A stretch of 50,621 nucleotides of DNA, from contig JAYOFM010000009.1 in the NCBI GenBank assembly GCA_038117225.1, positions 1 through 50,621 of the forward strand, in the 5' to 3' direction. The notes below the pieces were generated by a model. It was not told the origin of the DNA. It did no database searches and was given only the letters and a program-made list of their open reading frames with translations. Made by a program: the position numbers and the translations under genes. Shown here one piece after another: positions 31,969-39,415 of this stretch. This DNA is from JAYOFM01 sp038117225. Lineage in GTDB: Bacteria; Pseudomonadota; Alphaproteobacteria; Rhodospirillales; Casp-alpha2. Positions within the stretch are counted from its first letter, which is position 1. Every line of letters starts with the position of its first letter.

Positions 31969-34457
31969 TTTTTGTAATCCGTCTGCTTGGAAATGGGGTC
32001 GGTGGCGTCGAGCGTCACCTTGTTGATCAGTTGGCTGGCGTCGAACCAGGGTACGAAGACCAGGCCCCGGGGCGGTTTGTTGCGGCCCCGGGTTTCCACC
32101 CGGGTCTTGATCTCGCCGCGCCGCGATATCACCCGCACCTCCGTGCCACGACGCAGGTTGCGCGCCTTGGCGTCATCCGGATTCATGAACACCACGGCGT
32201 CGGGAAACGCTTGATAAAGCTCTGGCACGCGCTGGGTCATGGAACCGGAATGCCAATGTTCGAGCACCCGACCGGTACTCAGCCAAAGATCGTATTCGTC
32301 GTCGGGTTCTTCCGCCGCCGGTTCATAGGGCAGCGCGAAGGCGACCGCCTTGCCGTCCTGTTTGCCATAGAACTCGACCCCTTTGCCGGCTTTCACGTAA
32401 GGATCTTGGCCTTCCCGGTAGCGCCAGCGGGTTTCCTTGCCATCGACCACGGGCCAGCGAAGGCCGCGTTCCTTGTGATAGACATCGAATGGCGCCAAAT
32501 CGTGGCCGTGGCCACGGCCGAATTCGGCATATTCCTCGAACAGACCTTTCTGCACATAAAAGCCGAAATCCTTGGACTCCTGGTTCTCGTACTCCAACGC
32601 CGCGTCGGTCAACGGATAGCGATCGACGTTGCCGTTGCGGTACAACACGTCGTAAAGCGTTTTGCCCTTGAACGCTGGATTTTTCGCCAGCACCTCCGCC
32701 GTCCATACTTCGTCGGTGGTGAAGCGCTTGGAAAACTCCATCAGTTGCCAAAGATCGGACCGCGATTCGCCCGGTGGCGCCACCATCTGGTGCCAGAACT
32801 GGGTACGCCGTTCCGCATTGCCGTAGGCCCCTTCCTTTTCCACCCACATGGCGGTCGGCAAAATCAAATCCGCGGCCTGCGCCGTTACTGTCGGATAGGG
32901 ATCGGAGACGACGATGAAGTTGTCCGGATTGCGGTAACCGGGAAAGCCTTCCTCGTTCAGGTTGGCGGCCGCCTGCATGTTGTTGTTGCACTGAACCCAG
33001 TAGGCATTGATCTTGCCGTCCTTCAGCATGCGGTTGTGCTGCACCGCGTGGTACCCCGGCTTGCCGGGAATGGTGCCGGCCGGCAGCTTCCATATTTTCT
33101 CCGCGATCGCCCGGTGCTTCGGATTCTTGACCACCAGATCGGCCGGCAGGCGATGCGAGAACGTGCCCACTTCGCGCGCCGTGCCGCACGCCGACGGCTG
33201 CCCGGTCAACGAGAAAGGGCTGTTGCCGGGCTCGGAAATCTTTCCAGTCAGCAGATGAATGTTGTAGGCGAGGTTATTGCACCAGACACCGCGTGTGTGC
33301 TGGTTGAAGCCCATGGTCCACAGCGACATCACCTTGGTATTGGGATCGGCGTAGAGTTCCGCCAACGCCAACAGATTGGCTTTGGGCACGCCGGACAGCT
33401 TGGATACCTTGTCGACGTCGTAGTCGGCGACGAAGGCCGCAAATTCGTCGAAGCTCATCGGCGTGGAGCCACCGGCCTTCTTGGCGTTCTTGGCTTTCTT
33501 CTCCATTGGGTGTTCCGGGCGCAGGCCGTAACCGATATCGTCGTTGCCGCGCCGGAAATTGACGTGCTTGTCGACGAAGGCCTTGTTGACGCGGCCGGTG
33601 TCGATGATGTGCTTGGCGATGAAATTGAGGATCGCCAGATCCGTCTGCGGCTTGAACACCATGCCATTGTCGGCGAGATCGAAGCAGCGGTGTTCGAACG
33701 TCGACAGCACGGCGACCTTCACGTGCGGCGCCGAAAGCCGGCGGTCGGTCAGCCGCGTCCACAGGATGGGATGCATCTCGGCCATGTTGGAGCCCCATAG
33801 CACGAAGGCGTCGGCTTCCTCGAAATCGTCGTAACAGCCCATCGGCTCATCGATGCCGAAAGTGCGCATGAAGCCGCCAACCGCCGAGGCCATGCAGTGG
33901 CGCGCGTTGGGTTCGATGTTGTTGGAGCGGAAACCCGCCTTCATCAGCTTCGACGCGGCATAGCCTTCCCACACCGTCCACTGGCCGGAACCGAACATGC
34001 CAACGCCCGACGGTCCGTGCTTCTTCAGTGCTGCCTTGAACTTCTCCGCCATGACGTCGAAGGCCTGATCCCAACTGACGGGGGTGAAATCACCATCCTT
34101 GGCGTACTGGCCGTTCTTCATGCGTAGCATGGGTTTCGTCAGTCGGTCCTCGCCGTACATGATTTTCGACAGGAAGTAGCCCTTGACGCAGTTGAGGCCT
34201 CGATTGACCTCGGATTTGATGTCGCCGTGGGTGGCGACGACGCGGCCTTCCTTGGTCGCCACCATGACGCTACAGCCGGTGCCGCAAAAGCGGCACGCCG
34301 CCTTCGACCATTTGAGCTCCGTCGCCTGGCTGGCGGTGACCAGATTGGCCGCCGATGCCACCGACGGCAGCCCGGCGGCGGCGGCGGCCGCGGCGACGGC
34401 TTGTGCCTTGATGACCTGGCGGCGCGTCAGTTGCGGACCGCGGCTGTCGTCACTCAT
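31941..34457 (-). CDS. napA: Periplasmic nitrate reductase catalytic subunit
   Basis: An 838-aa molybdo-bis-MGD nitrate reductase. A Tat signal (LTRRQVIKAQAVAAAAAAAG) exports the folded enzyme. The [4Fe-4S] cluster is bound by Cys55, Cys58, Cys62 and Cys90 (CRFCGTGC then NRGLNCVKGYF), and the molybdenum ligand is Cys188 (NARHCMASAVGG). MGD-binding segments include VLWGSNMAEMHPILW, MGFNQHTRGVWCNNL and the C-terminal EHWHSGSMTQRVPEL. The length is standard. Nap works without generating proton motive force, typically for redox balancing or the first step of denitrification or nitrate ammonification; no downstream nitrite reductase is present in the window. Confidence 0.98.
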   Translation of the reverse strand: MSDDSRGPQLTRRQVIKAQAVAAAAAAAGLPSVASAANLVTASQATELKWSKAACRFCGTGCSVMVATKEGRVVATHGDIKSEVNRGLNCVKGYFLSKIMYGEDRLTKPMLRMKNGQYAKDGDFTPVSWDQAFDVMAEKFKAALKKHGPSGVGMFGSGQWTVWEGYAASKLMKAGFRSNNIEPNARHCMASAVGGFMRTFGIDEPMGCYDDFEEADAFVLWGSNMAEMHPILWTRLTDRRLSAPHVKVAVLSTFEHRCFDLADNGMVFKPQTDLAILNFIAKHIIDTGRVNKAFVDKHVNFRRGNDDIGYGLRPEHPMEKKAKNAKKAGGSTPMSFDEFAAFVADYDVDKVSKLSGVPKANLLALAELYADPNTKVMSLWTMGFNQHTRGVWCNNLAYNIHLLTGKISEPGNSPFSLTGQPSACGTAREVGTFSHRLPADLVVKNPKHRAIAEKIWKLPAGTIPGKPGYHAVQHNRMLKDGKINAYWVQCNNNMQAAANLNEEGFPGYRNPDNFIVVSDPYPTVTAQAADLILPTAMWVEKEGAYGNAERRTQFWHQMVAPPGESRSDLWQLMEFSKRFTTDEVWTAEVLAKNPAFKGKTLYDVLYRNGNVDRYPLTDAALEYENQESKDFGFYVQKGLFEEYAEFGRGHGHDLAPFDVYHKERGLRWPVVDGKETRWRYREGQDPYVKAGKGVEFYGKQDGKAVAFALPYEPAAEEPDDEYDLWLSTGRVLEHWHSGSMTQRVPELYQAFPDAVVFMNPDDAKARNLRRGTEVRVISRRGEIKTRVETRGRNKPPRGLVFVPWFDASQLINKVTLDATDPISKQTDYKKCAIKIVAA

Positions 34458-34797
34458 CGCCCAAATCCTCGTCCATGTGGTGGTAGACCAGCGCCGTGTT
34501 GATAACGCCCGGAGTCGCCTGAATGCGGTCCATGGCCTGCATTAACGCCATGTCGCTCGCGGCCTCGATGGTCAGAATAAGTTTACCGGCCTTGGTGCCG
34601 ACTTCATCGCCGTGGCTTTCGATACCGGCTTGGCTGGTAACGGCGGCGGCAATCTCGGCGATGCGCTCGGGCCAAGCCTGAACCAGCACGCTCGCCGTGT
34701 GATGGACGGGCTTGCCGACCGCGCGACGCAGAAAATTCCGCCGCGTGGCACCGGTGGCCCCTGTCGTGATATCCTGGGAATCTCGCATATTTTGCAT
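34450..34797 (-). CDS. napD: NapD chaperone with N-terminal extension
   Basis: A 115-aa protein whose C-terminal 85 residues match the NapD ferredoxin-like fold (HHTASVLVQAWPERIAEIAA, GKLILTIEAASDMALMQAMD, TPGVINTALVYHHMDED). NapD binds the Tat signal of NapA and delays export until the cofactor is inserted. The N-terminus adds about 30 residues including ATRRNFLRRAVGKP, a Tat-like twin-Arg pattern without a following hydrophobic helix, reminiscent of NapD variants in other alphaproteobacteria. The start is uncertain (ATG at 34797 or 34788). The end overlaps the napA start by 8 bp. Confidence 0.9.
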   Translation of the reverse strand: MQNMRDSQDITTGATGATRRNFLRRAVGKPVHHTASVLVQAWPERIAEIAAAVTSQAGIESHGDEVGTKAGKLILTIEAASDMALMQAMDRIQATPGVINTALVYHHMDEDLGDE

Positions 34798-34841
34798 CAC
34801 TTTCGTTCGTTCATGAGCGCCAATCGCCGTGCCGAAGCCGT

Positions 34842-35027
34842 TCAGGGTGCCCCCGGCGGGCCAATAATCAGTTGAAACATCCAAATGGAGAAACCGAAGC
34901 CGCCGACCAGCGCGACCGAAAGCGCCGGCGCCAATACCACGGTAAGGAACAGAAACACCCGAAGTTCGCGCTTTCGCGTGCCGTTGCCGTCTTGATTGGA
35001 GTCTTCGGTCGCCATGATTCTCGCCAT
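34842..35027 (-). CDS. napE: NapE, small membrane protein of the nap operon
   Basis: A 61-aa protein with one transmembrane helix and the NapE pattern (RELRVFLFLTVVLAPALSVA, then GGFGFSIWMFQLIIGPPG). NapE is found first in alpha- and gammaproteobacterial nap operons; its role is unclear, perhaps maturation or membrane docking. An internal ATG at 35015 is an alternative start. It follows a 141-bp spacer with two Fnr-type dyads. Confidence 0.93.
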   Translation of the reverse strand: MARIMATEDSNQDGNGTRKRELRVFLFLTVVLAPALSVALVGGFGFSIWMFQLIIGPPGAP

Positions 35028-35096
35028 TTCTCGTCCGGGTCATTCCGCCAACGCGGCGGGAATACCGAACCATGGCGACTGGCGCGGTAACCGTCT

Positions 35097-35110
35097 TTGA
35101 CCTATGTCAA
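35097..35110. promoter_or_regulatory. Crp/Fnr-type dyad, promoter-proximal, upstream of nap operon
   Basis: ttgacctatgtcaa is a perfect TTGAC-N4-GTCAA dyad, close to the Fnr consensus TTGAT-N4-ATCAA. Its centre is 76 bp upstream of the napE ATG; a class II position would place the transcription start near 35062. Oxygen-, NO- or nitrate-linked control by an Fnr, Dnr or Nnr-type protein is the likely meaning. Confidence 0.6.
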
Positions 35111-35129
35111 TTAAGATCGTTTTCGAAAT

Positions 35130-35143
35130 CTGATTTGTATCAA
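35130..35143. promoter_or_regulatory. Second Crp/Fnr-type site, distal, upstream of nap operon
   Basis: On the minus strand ttgatacaaatcag matches 9 of 10 positions of TTGAT-N4-ATCAA. Its centre is 33 bp (about three helical turns) from the promoter-proximal dyad, so two dimers could bind the same face of the DNA. Confidence 0.55.
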
Positions 35144-35168
35144 TTAACAATAACGGCGCGATAAACCG

Positions 35169-35993
35169 CTATGACGCCGCGAACGCCTCCTTGTAATCAG
35201 GATGCCAGCGCGACAGCGCCGGGCGGTTCTCGATGATGTCGCCGGTCGCCCAGCGCATGCGCTTGGCGTCCATCTCCGGCGTCACCTCGTCGTCGGGGCA
35301 AATGATATAGAAATCGCCGCGTTCAAGCGCCGGCACCATGAACTCGATGACCTGGCTCGGCCACCAGGCGCCGGGCCGGTGTTCGCACCCGGCGGTGGTG
35401 GTCATGCCGGGCACCAGCAGATGCGCGGTGACGGCGCAGCCCTCGGCATTACGCAGCTCATGCTGCAGACACTCGGTATAGGCCTTCAGCGCCGCCTTGC
35501 CGACATTGTAGGGCGGCTTGCCCGGCGGATTGGTTATGCCCTGCTTGGATCCGGTATTGACCACCATGGCCGGCGTGCCGGCGGCAATCATGTCCGGCAC
35601 GAACGCCGCGACGCCGTTCAGCACGCCCCAGAAATTGACCTCCAGCGAGCGCCGCCAGGCCTCGTGATCGCCCCAGGTCGATCCGGTATCGCGCACCACG
35701 GCATTGTTCATGATCAGCGCTACGTCGTCCCATGCATCGCGGACGGTGGACGCCAGTTCGCGCAAATCCTCGCTGAGCGCCACGTCGACGTCCATGGACA
35801 TAACGTCGTCCGCGCCGCCGCGGGCCGCCGCCGCCACTTCCTCGTGCGCCAGCGCCAGTTCGCCGTCAGTGACATCGGCGAGGCAGACTTTCATGCCCAA
35901 TGCCGCGAAATGCATGCAGGCGGCACGACCGATACCGCTGGCGGCGCCGGTGACGACGGCGACGCGGCCGGGGCTGAAAACCGGATGGGTCAT
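35169..35993 (-). CDS. Short-chain dehydrogenase/reductase
   Basis: A 274-aa classical SDR. The cofactor motif TGAASGIG (15-22) and Asp40 of CLADVTD favour NAD(H). The catalytic residues are Ser149 (NTGSKQG), Tyr162 and Lys166 (PPYNVGKAALK), with the NNA motif at 96-98. Substrate unknown; the C-terminal part (WWPSQVIEFMVPALERGDFY) is like SDRs of alcohol/ketone metabolism. The ribosome site aagga precedes the ATG. It lies upstream of the nap operon on the same strand but is separated by a likely independent promoter. Confidence 0.92.
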   Translation of the reverse strand: MTHPVFSPGRVAVVTGAASGIGRAACMHFAALGMKVCLADVTDGELALAHEEVAAAARGGADDVMSMDVDVALSEDLRELASTVRDAWDDVALIMNNAVVRDTGSTWGDHEAWRRSLEVNFWGVLNGVAAFVPDMIAAGTPAMVVNTGSKQGITNPPGKPPYNVGKAALKAYTECLQHELRNAEGCAVTAHLLVPGMTTTAGCEHRPGAWWPSQVIEFMVPALERGDFYIICPDDEVTPEMDAKRMRWATGDIIENRPALSRWHPDYKEAFAAS

Positions 35994-36087
35994 GAGGCTT
36001 CTCCTTGTTGTGGCAATACCTGGCCGCGCCGGGGTAGGTTCGGGCAGAGCCGATCATCATTGTGCGACGAAAAGGAAACCCCGAGAC

Positions 36088-36891
36088 ATGACCCAAGACA
36101 AGAGCCAAGACGCCGCCGAAGCGGGACTTGTTCGCGTCGAACGCCACGGCCGCGTCGCCCATATCTTGTTTGACCGCCCCCGCGCCCGCAATGCCATGAC
36201 TTGGCAGATGTATGAAGGCTTGGCGACCGCCTGTGACGAACTGTCGGCGGACGCCGGCGTCGGCGTCGTGGTGATGCGCGGTATCGGCGGCAAGGCGTTC
36301 GTCGCCGGCACGGATATCGAGCAGTTCAGCGCGTTCTCGTCCGGCGATGACGGCGTCGCCTATGAAGCCAAGGTCGAGGTCTATATCGACAAGGTGGAAC
36401 GTATTCCGCAGCCGACCATCGCCGTGGTCGAGGGCTGGGCCGTCGGTGGCGGCATGGCTCTCGCCAACGCCTGCGACTTTCGCATCGCCACGCCGGGGGC
36501 ACGGTTCGGCGTGCCGATCGCCCGCACCCTCGGCAACTGCCTGTCGGCGCGCAATCTGAAGCGCCTGACCGCAACCCTCGGCGTGCCGATGGTCAAGCGC
36601 ATGCTGCTGCTCGCCGATTTGATGCCGGCCGAAGACCTGTTACCGCTCGGCTACCTGCTGTCAATCACGCCACCGGAGGACCTGGACGATCAGGTCAGCG
36701 AACTCTGCGATCGCCTGCTCGGCCACGCCCCGGTGACCATGCGGGTGACCAAGGAAGCGCTGCGGCGGATCGGCGACGCGCCGGAGGTCGAGGACACTGA
36801 CCTGATCCACGCATGCTTCGGCAGCGGTGATTTCGCGCGCGGCGTCGCCGCCTTCGTCGCCAAACAGACGCCGGACTGGCAAGGGAGTTGA
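36088..36891 (+). CDS. Enoyl-CoA hydratase/isomerase
   Basis: A 267-aa crotonase-fold protein. Start at 36088 (MTQDKSQDAAEAGLVRVERH) behind aaaggaaa; the open frame extends far upstream but is shadow of the SDR gene. Motifs: LFDRPRARNAMTWQMYEG, oxyanion segment GGKAFVAGTDIEQF, second segment GWAVGGGMALANACDFRI, then ARFGVPIARTLGNC. Acts on acyl-CoA intermediates; the exact reaction is not certain. Divergent from the SDR gene and 3 nt upstream of the redoxin gene. Confidence 0.9.
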   Translation: MTQDKSQDAAEAGLVRVERHGRVAHILFDRPRARNAMTWQMYEGLATACDELSADAGVGVVVMRGIGGKAFVAGTDIEQFSAFSSGDDGVAYEAKVEVYIDKVERIPQPTIAVVEGWAVGGGMALANACDFRIATPGARFGVPIARTLGNCLSARNLKRLTATLGVPMVKRMLLLADLMPAEDLLPLGYLLSITPPEDLDDQVSELCDRLLGHAPVTMRVTKEALRRIGDAPEVEDTDLIHACFGSGDFARGVAAFVAKQTPDWQGS

Positions 36892-36894
36892 TCG

Positions 36895-37527
36895 ATGTTT
36901 CTGCGATTGAAGAATTTGCGCCTGACAATTGCCGCCATTTTCTTGGGCTTGATACTTGTCCTGGCGCCCGCCGTAAACGCCGAGCCGGAAATCGGCAAGC
37001 CGGCGCCCGACTTCACCGGCACCGACAGCGCCGGCAAGACCCATCGACTAAGCGATTACAGAGGCAAGCGCGTGGTCTTGGAATGGACCAATCACGACTG
37101 TCCATTTGTCGGTAAGCACTATCGCACCGACAACATGCAGGCGACCCAGAAGGACGCGACGGCGGACGGCACCGTCTGGCTTTCCGTCATTTCCTCGGCG
37201 CCGGGCCAACAGGGCCATGTTTCGGGCGCCGAAGCGGATCAATTGACAACCAGCCGGGGTGCCAAGCCGACGGCGGTGCTGCTCGATCCCAATGGCACCA
37301 TCGGGCGGCTCTACGCCGCGGTGACGACCCCGCACATGTTCATCATCGAGGGCGACGGCACCCTCGCCTACATGGGCGCCATCGACAGCATCCGTTCGTG
37401 GGACGACGCCGACGTGCCGAAGGCGACCAATTACGTCAAACAGGCGATGCGCCAACTGCGCGCCGGCCAGCCGGTCAATCCACGCGGCACCCGGCCTTAC
37501 GGCTGCAGCGTCAAATACGAGTCGTGA
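36895..37527 (+). CDS. Exported thioredoxin-fold (AhpC/TSA-redoxin) protein
   Basis: A 210-aa protein with an N-terminal signal (RLTIAAIFLGLILVLAPAVN-A) and a redoxin domain from about residue 30 (EIGKPAPDFTGTDSAGKTHR). WTNHDCPFVGKHYRTDNMQ holds the single redox Cys in a CPFV motif typical of thioredoxin-like peroxidase-type proteins; no second resolving Cys is near. HMFIIEGDGTLAYMGAID is the thioredoxin-fold C-terminal strand region. Likely a periplasmic thiol protein of unknown partner. Cotranscribed with the preceding hydratase, with aagggag as ribosome site. Confidence 0.85.
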   Translation: MFLRLKNLRLTIAAIFLGLILVLAPAVNAEPEIGKPAPDFTGTDSAGKTHRLSDYRGKRVVLEWTNHDCPFVGKHYRTDNMQATQKDATADGTVWLSVISSAPGQQGHVSGAEADQLTTSRGAKPTAVLLDPNGTIGRLYAAVTTPHMFIIEGDGTLAYMGAIDSIRSWDDADVPKATNYVKQAMRQLRAGQPVNPRGTRPYGCSVKYES

Positions 37528-37544
37528 GGCCGCTGGTGCCTCAC
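37524..37544. terminator. Hairpin between convergent redoxin and hemC genes
   Basis: gtgaggc pairs with gcctcac around a cgctggt loop, overlapping the redoxin stop codon and ending 2 bp before the hemC stop. It lacks a T-run, so it may act as a weak bidirectional 3'-end structure. Confidence 0.45.
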
Positions 37545-37545
37545 C

Positions 37546-38469
37546 CTACTCACCGAGGCGTTTGAAATATTCCGAGCCGGCCTGGGCGCGGAGATTCTCG
37601 CCAAGGTCGTGGCCGAGCGCCGCCGCGTCGCCGATGGGACCCCGGCGCTCGCCCCGCCAGACGGCGCTGCCGTCGATCTCGGCGATCAGGCCGCGCAGAT
37701 GGAGCGTCTCGCCGTCGACGATGGCGAGACCGGCGATCGGTGTCCGGCACGACCCGTCGAGGGTTTCCAACAATGCTCGCTCGGCGGTGATTTCGATACG
37801 CGCGGTGGCGTCGTCGAACGCGGCCAGCAGATCATGGGTCGTGTCGTCATTGGCGCGGCAGGCGATGGCCAACGCCCCCTGGCCGACGGCGGGCAGCAGC
37901 ACGTCATCGGCAAATACCTGCGTCGCCACCTCGGTCATGTCGAGACGGATGAGACCGGAGATGGCGAGCAGCGTGGCGTCGGCCTCGCCGGCGTCGAGCT
38001 TCTTCAAGCGCGTCTGCACATTGCCGCGAAAGGTAACGATCTTGAGGTCCGGCCTGCGCGCCAGCAGTTGCGCCTGGCGCCGCAATGAGGTGGTGCCGAT
38101 GACCGCTCCCTGTGGCAACTCATCGAAGGAGGCGCCGTCGCGGCTGATCAGCGCATCGCGCGGATCCTCGCGCGGCAGGATCGCCGGAATGGCCATGCCC
38201 GGCAGCAGCAGGGTTTCCATGTCCTTGACGCAATGCACCGCGAGATCGATGCGGCCATCGGCGAGGGCGCTGTCGAGTTCCTTGGTGAACAGGCCTTTGC
38301 CGCCGACCTCGGCGAGCGGGCGGTCGGTGACCTTGTCGCCGGTGGTCTTGATCGCCACCACCTCGGCATCGCGACCGGTGGCGGCAAGCAGGCCCCGCAC
38401 ATGTTCGGCCTGCCACAGCGCCAAGGGGCTGCCTCGGGTGCCGATACGGAGAGCGGGTCGATCGGTCAT
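37546..38469 (-). CDS. hemC: Hydroxymethylbilane synthase (porphobilinogen deaminase)
   Basis: A 307-aa enzyme joining four porphobilinogens into hydroxymethylbilane for heme, siroheme and related tetrapyrroles. It begins IGTRGSPLALWQAEHV; ETTGDK-like IKTTGDKVTDRPL, KDMETLL, REDPRDALIS, IGTTSLRRQAQLLARRPDLK (Arg residues binding substrate acids) and LLETLDGSCRTPIAG with Cys241, which carries the dipyrromethane cofactor. All key residues are present and the length is normal. Single gene, divergent from the MaoC-type hydratase. Confidence 0.98.
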   Translation of the reverse strand: MTDRPALRIGTRGSPLALWQAEHVRGLLAATGRDAEVVAIKTTGDKVTDRPLAEVGGKGLFTKELDSALADGRIDLAVHCVKDMETLLLPGMAIPAILPREDPRDALISRDGASFDELPQGAVIGTTSLRRQAQLLARRPDLKIVTFRGNVQTRLKKLDAGEADATLLAISGLIRLDMTEVATQVFADDVLLPAVGQGALAIACRANDDTTHDLLAAFDDATARIEITAERALLETLDGSCRTPIAGLAIVDGETLHLRGLIAEIDGSAVWRGERRGPIGDAAALGHDLGENLRAQAGSEYFKRLGE

Positions 38470-38554
38470 GGAACCTTCATGGGCGGTAGTTTCCTCGGGC
38501 GCGCGCCCTTTGTACCATGCCCGGAGCGTTAGAAAAGAGCGAGGGAGTGGCGAC

Positions 38555-39415
38555 GTGGCCTTTACCTATGAGCAAATGATGGACTACCCGGTTCCCGAGG
38601 TCGACCAGATGCTGACGCCGGACGACTGCATTCTCTATGCGCTCGGCGTCGGCGTCGGCGCCGACCCGATTGATGAACGGCAGTTGCGCTATGTCTATGA
38701 GGATCATCTGCGCGCCTTCCCGACCATGGTCAACGTCATGGGTTATCCCGGATTCTGGCTCAAGAGCCCGGACACCGGCTGCGATTGGCACCGGGTGCTG
38801 CACGGCGAACAGGCGATGACCATCCACCGCCCGCTGCCGACGCAAGGCCGCATTATCGGTCGTACCCGGGTCAAGGGCATTCGTGACCGGGGGCCGGAGA
38901 AAGGTGCCTCGATCTTTTCCGAACGCACCATCACCGATGCGGCTACCGGCGAAGTCATCGCCACCATCGACCAAACCACCGTGGCGCGCGGCGACGGCGG
39001 TTGCGGCGGTGACGACACGGCGCCGATCACGCCAGCGGCGATCCCGGATCGCGAACCCGATACCATTTGCGACCAGCCGATCCTGCCGCAAGCGGCGCTG
39101 CTCTATCGCCTCAATGGCGACCGCAACCCGCTGCACGCCGACCCGGCGGTGGCGGCGGCGGCGGGTTTCAAGCAGCCGATCCTGCATGGTCTCTGCACAC
39201 TGGGAATCGCCGGACACGCCATCCTGGCAACGCTCTGCGATTACGACGCCGACGCCATCAAATACCTGGCGCTTCGCTTCTCCGCCCCGGTTTATCCAGG
39301 CGAGACACTGCGGACGGAAATGTGGAAGGAGGGCAACGAGGTCGCCTTCCGTGCCCTCGTGCCGGCACGCGACGCGGTGGTGCTGAACAACGGCCGCGTG
39401 GTGCTGGCGGACTAG
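38555..39415 (+). CDS. MaoC-family (R)-specific enoyl-CoA hydratase, double hotdog
   Basis: A 286-aa hydratase-2 type protein. The GTG at 38555 is chosen for gagggag just upstream; the open frame reaches far back over hemC but only as a shadow. The N-terminal hotdog (EQMMDYPVPEVDQMLTPDDC, LYALGVGVG) is followed by a C-terminal MaoC hotdog with the signature YRLNGDRNPLHADPAVAAAA and KQPILHGLCTLGIAGHAI, containing the catalytic Asp-x4-His. It hydrates trans-2-enoyl-CoA to (R)-3-hydroxyacyl-CoA. It ends in a 4-bp overlap with the convergent NDP-forming synthetase gene. Confidence 0.93.
   Translation: MAFTYEQMMDYPVPEVDQMLTPDDCILYALGVGVGADPIDERQLRYVYEDHLRAFPTMVNVMGYPGFWLKSPDTGCDWHRVLHGEQAMTIHRPLPTQGRIIGRTRVKGIRDRGPEKGASIFSERTITDAATGEVIATIDQTTVARGDGGCGGDDTAPITPAAIPDREPDTICDQPILPQAALLYRLNGDRNPLHADPAVAAAAGFKQPILHGLCTLGIAGHAILATLCDYDADAIKYLALRFSAPVYPGETLRTEMWKEGNEVAFRALVPARDAVVLNNGRVVLAD

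Noticed and set aside
32031..33800. 589-codon plus-strand frame opposite napA
   Set aside because: Shadow of napA, whose motifs are unambiguous on the minus strand.
37562..38554. Long in-frame upstream extension of the MaoC gene over hemC
   Set aside because: Translation is Ser/Arg-rich shadow of hemC; a good ribosome site supports the GTG at 38555.
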